Of a stretch of 64,000 nucleotides of DNA, positions 62,951 through 64,000 are shown piece after piece (within the stretch, counting starts at the first letter, position 1; each line of letters starts with the position of its first letter). Under the pieces are notes generated by a model, which was not told where the DNA came from, made no database searches, and saw only the letters and a program-made list of their open reading frames with translations. Position numbers and translations under genes: made by a program. This DNA comes from Lysobacter sp. HDW10 (lineage in GTDB: Bacteria > Pseudomonadota > Gammaproteobacteria > Xanthomonadales > Xanthomonadaceae): contig NZ_CP049864.1 in NCBI RefSeq assembly GCF_011300685.1, positions 186,001 to 250,000 of the forward strand, in the 5' to 3' direction.

Positions 62951-64000
62951 ATCAAATCGAACAGCATCTAAGCGTGTTGATGACTTCGACATCTTTTCCT
63001 GAGCATTCAAATGACTGGAAGGGGCTGTTCATCCTTAGAATGTTGGAAGGCCTTTGCGCGCGCCCACAATTGCAAATGCATACTTGGTGCCCACCCGGCC
63101 CACTCCCCGAACATGCAAATTGCGCGTTGCAGGCCGGCGACGCCCGTTGGCTTAAAGATCTCAATTCCAAGGGCGGAATCGCCCAACTCCTTCGAAAGAA
63201 ACCCTTTGAAGGTTTTATTGCTTCTTTGAGCCTGCTAAAAAGACTGAATCGCGCGTTCAAGTCCAGATCAACAAACGTCTATCACGTGAATTGGCTCCAA
63301 TGCGCCTTGGCACTTCCCTCCAATTCTCGACCGGCAGTTATTTGTGTCCTTGGTACGGATATGGAGCTGCTTAAGCTTCCCCTTGTTAATCGTGCTTTGC
63401 GCAACCGGATCGCCAATAGAAAAACGGTCATCTGCCCAAACTCAGACTGGATGGTGGAACCCCTCCGAACCGCGTTTGGCGACATCGCAAAAGTTGAATG
63501 CGTTCCCTTTGGGATTGATGACAGATGGTACGAAGTAAAGAGGTCGCCTGATCGCGATCGTGAAAAGTGGCTTTGCGTATCACGCATAACGAAAGGAAAA
63601 ATTGGAGACCTGTTCGATTGGGGGTCAAACATCTTCAATGATGGAAAGCGGGAACTTCATCTCGTCGGCCCTCTGCAAGATGAGGATATTTCAATCCCAG
63701 AATGGGTTAACTTTCATGGCCCCGCTACGCCTGAGTTGCTCGCGGAGAAATGGTTTCCAGAAGTTACCGGACTGATTTCATTGAGCCGCCATTCAGAGGG
63801 CCGTCCTCAGGTCATGTTAGAAGCAATGGCTGCAGGACTACCTATTATTGCGTCGCGCTTACCCGCTCACGAAGACCTAATCTCTAAGAATTCAGTAGGT
63901 CGCATCTGCGACAACCAGTCTATGCTTATAGAGGCGTTGGAATTTTTTGGGGATCCAGTGAACAACAAGAATACTCAACTCCAGTCCAGAGAGTTGACCA
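62947..64000 (+). CDS. GT-B glycosyltransferase, group 1 (5' part)
   Basis: An open reading frame that begins with ATG at 62947, overlapping the previous stop by ATGA, and runs past the window end, so 351 residues are visible. The N-terminal half is a Rossmann-like acceptor domain (NVYHVNWLQCALALP, VICVLGTDMELLKLP) and the C-terminal half shows HLVGPLQDE, GLISLSRHSEGRPQVMLEAMAAGLPIIAS, the EGRPQVMLEAM nucleotide-sugar motif of family 4-type enzymes. It is probably cytoplasmic and could build the glycan for the preceding GT-C protein. G+C is about 48-50% in lines sampled. Confidence 0.85.
   Translation, partial: MNQIEQHLSVLMTSTSFPEHSNDWKGLFILRMLEGLCARPQLQMHTWCPPGPLPEHANCALQAGDARWLKDLNSKGGIAQLLRKKPFEGFIASLSLLKRLNRAFKSRSTNVYHVNWLQCALALPSNSRPAVICVLGTDMELLKLPLVNRALRNRIANRKTVICPNSDWMVEPLRTAFGDIAKVECVPFGIDDRWYEVKRSPDRDREKWLCVSRITKGKIGDLFDWGSNIFNDGKRELHLVGPLQDEDISIPEWVNFHGPATPELLAEKWFPEVTGLISLSRHSEGRPQVMLEAMAAGLPIIASRLPAHEDLISKNSVGRICDNQSMLIEALEFFGDPVNNKNTQLQSRELT

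Overview
The window is a bacterial chromosome segment from a gammaproteobacterium, most likely a member of the Xanthomonadaceae (Lysobacteraceae). The reasons are gene content and order: kdsDC-lptCAB-rpoN-hpf-ptsN-hprK-rapZ-EIIA-ptsH-ptsI-mgtE in one direction, a copLAB copper operon with the CopL leader gene known from Xanthomonas, kup lodged between ruvA and ruvB, and sucCD next to pilSR and pilin genes. Lines counted by eye put base composition in the mid-to-upper 50s % G+C for the core genes, falling to the 40s in the last 3 kb. No genus can be named from the sequence alone. Nearly all of it is dense core chromosome; there is no phage, insertion sequence, CRISPR array or rRNA operon.

Layout. 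1-704 (minus): start of murA and ibaG/bolA. 747-13410 (plus): Kdo synthesis (kdsD, kdsC), the LPS export ATPase and bridge proteins (lptC, lptA, lptB), sigma-54 (rpoN), hibernation factor, a sugar-permease-free phosphotransferase regulatory chain with HPr kinase and RapZ, then mgtE and a flavoprotein. 13428-17384: an LtaS-like membrane sulfatase-fold protein divergent from a two-component pair whose kinase has an eroded ATPase domain. 17395-20673 (minus): copL-copA-copB. 20734-34731 (minus): tRNA-Lys, queC/queE, tol-pal system, ruvCAB with kup, yebC, an acetyltransferase and aspS. 34875-49106: a diguanylate cyclase, FmdB-type protein, SIMPL protein, ABC-F ATPase, a cobalamin riboswitch with btuB, a prolyl-4-hydroxylase-like oxygenase, a GGDEF/EAL protein, a PilG-like receiver, clpB and a saccharopine-dehydrogenase-like protein. 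49110-56657: a four-gene overlapping minus-strand chain ending at rluD's partners, bamD, nadE, sucCD. 56831-64000 (plus): pilS, pilR, two tandem short type IV pilins, a membrane GT-C-type glycosyltransferase and the beginning of a GT-B glycosyltransferase that runs off the window.

How the parts connect. rpoN near the left end and pilS/pilR near the right end meet functionally at the two pilin genes: each pilin has its own near-identical -24/-12 sigma-54 promoter, and the second promoter is fused to the terminator of the first pilin gene. The low-GC glycosyltransferases directly behind the pilins look like an acquired, probably pilin-modifying, module. The copper operon carries a terminator-like hairpin between copL and copA, which fits leader-controlled attenuation. 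Vitamin B12 uptake is under riboswitch control.

Only two gene-free stretches exceed 300 bp: 40927-41286 (cobalamin riboswitch plus btuB leader) and 59911-60229 (sigma-54 promoter and inverted repeats upstream of the first pilin). All other gaps are under about 175 bp.
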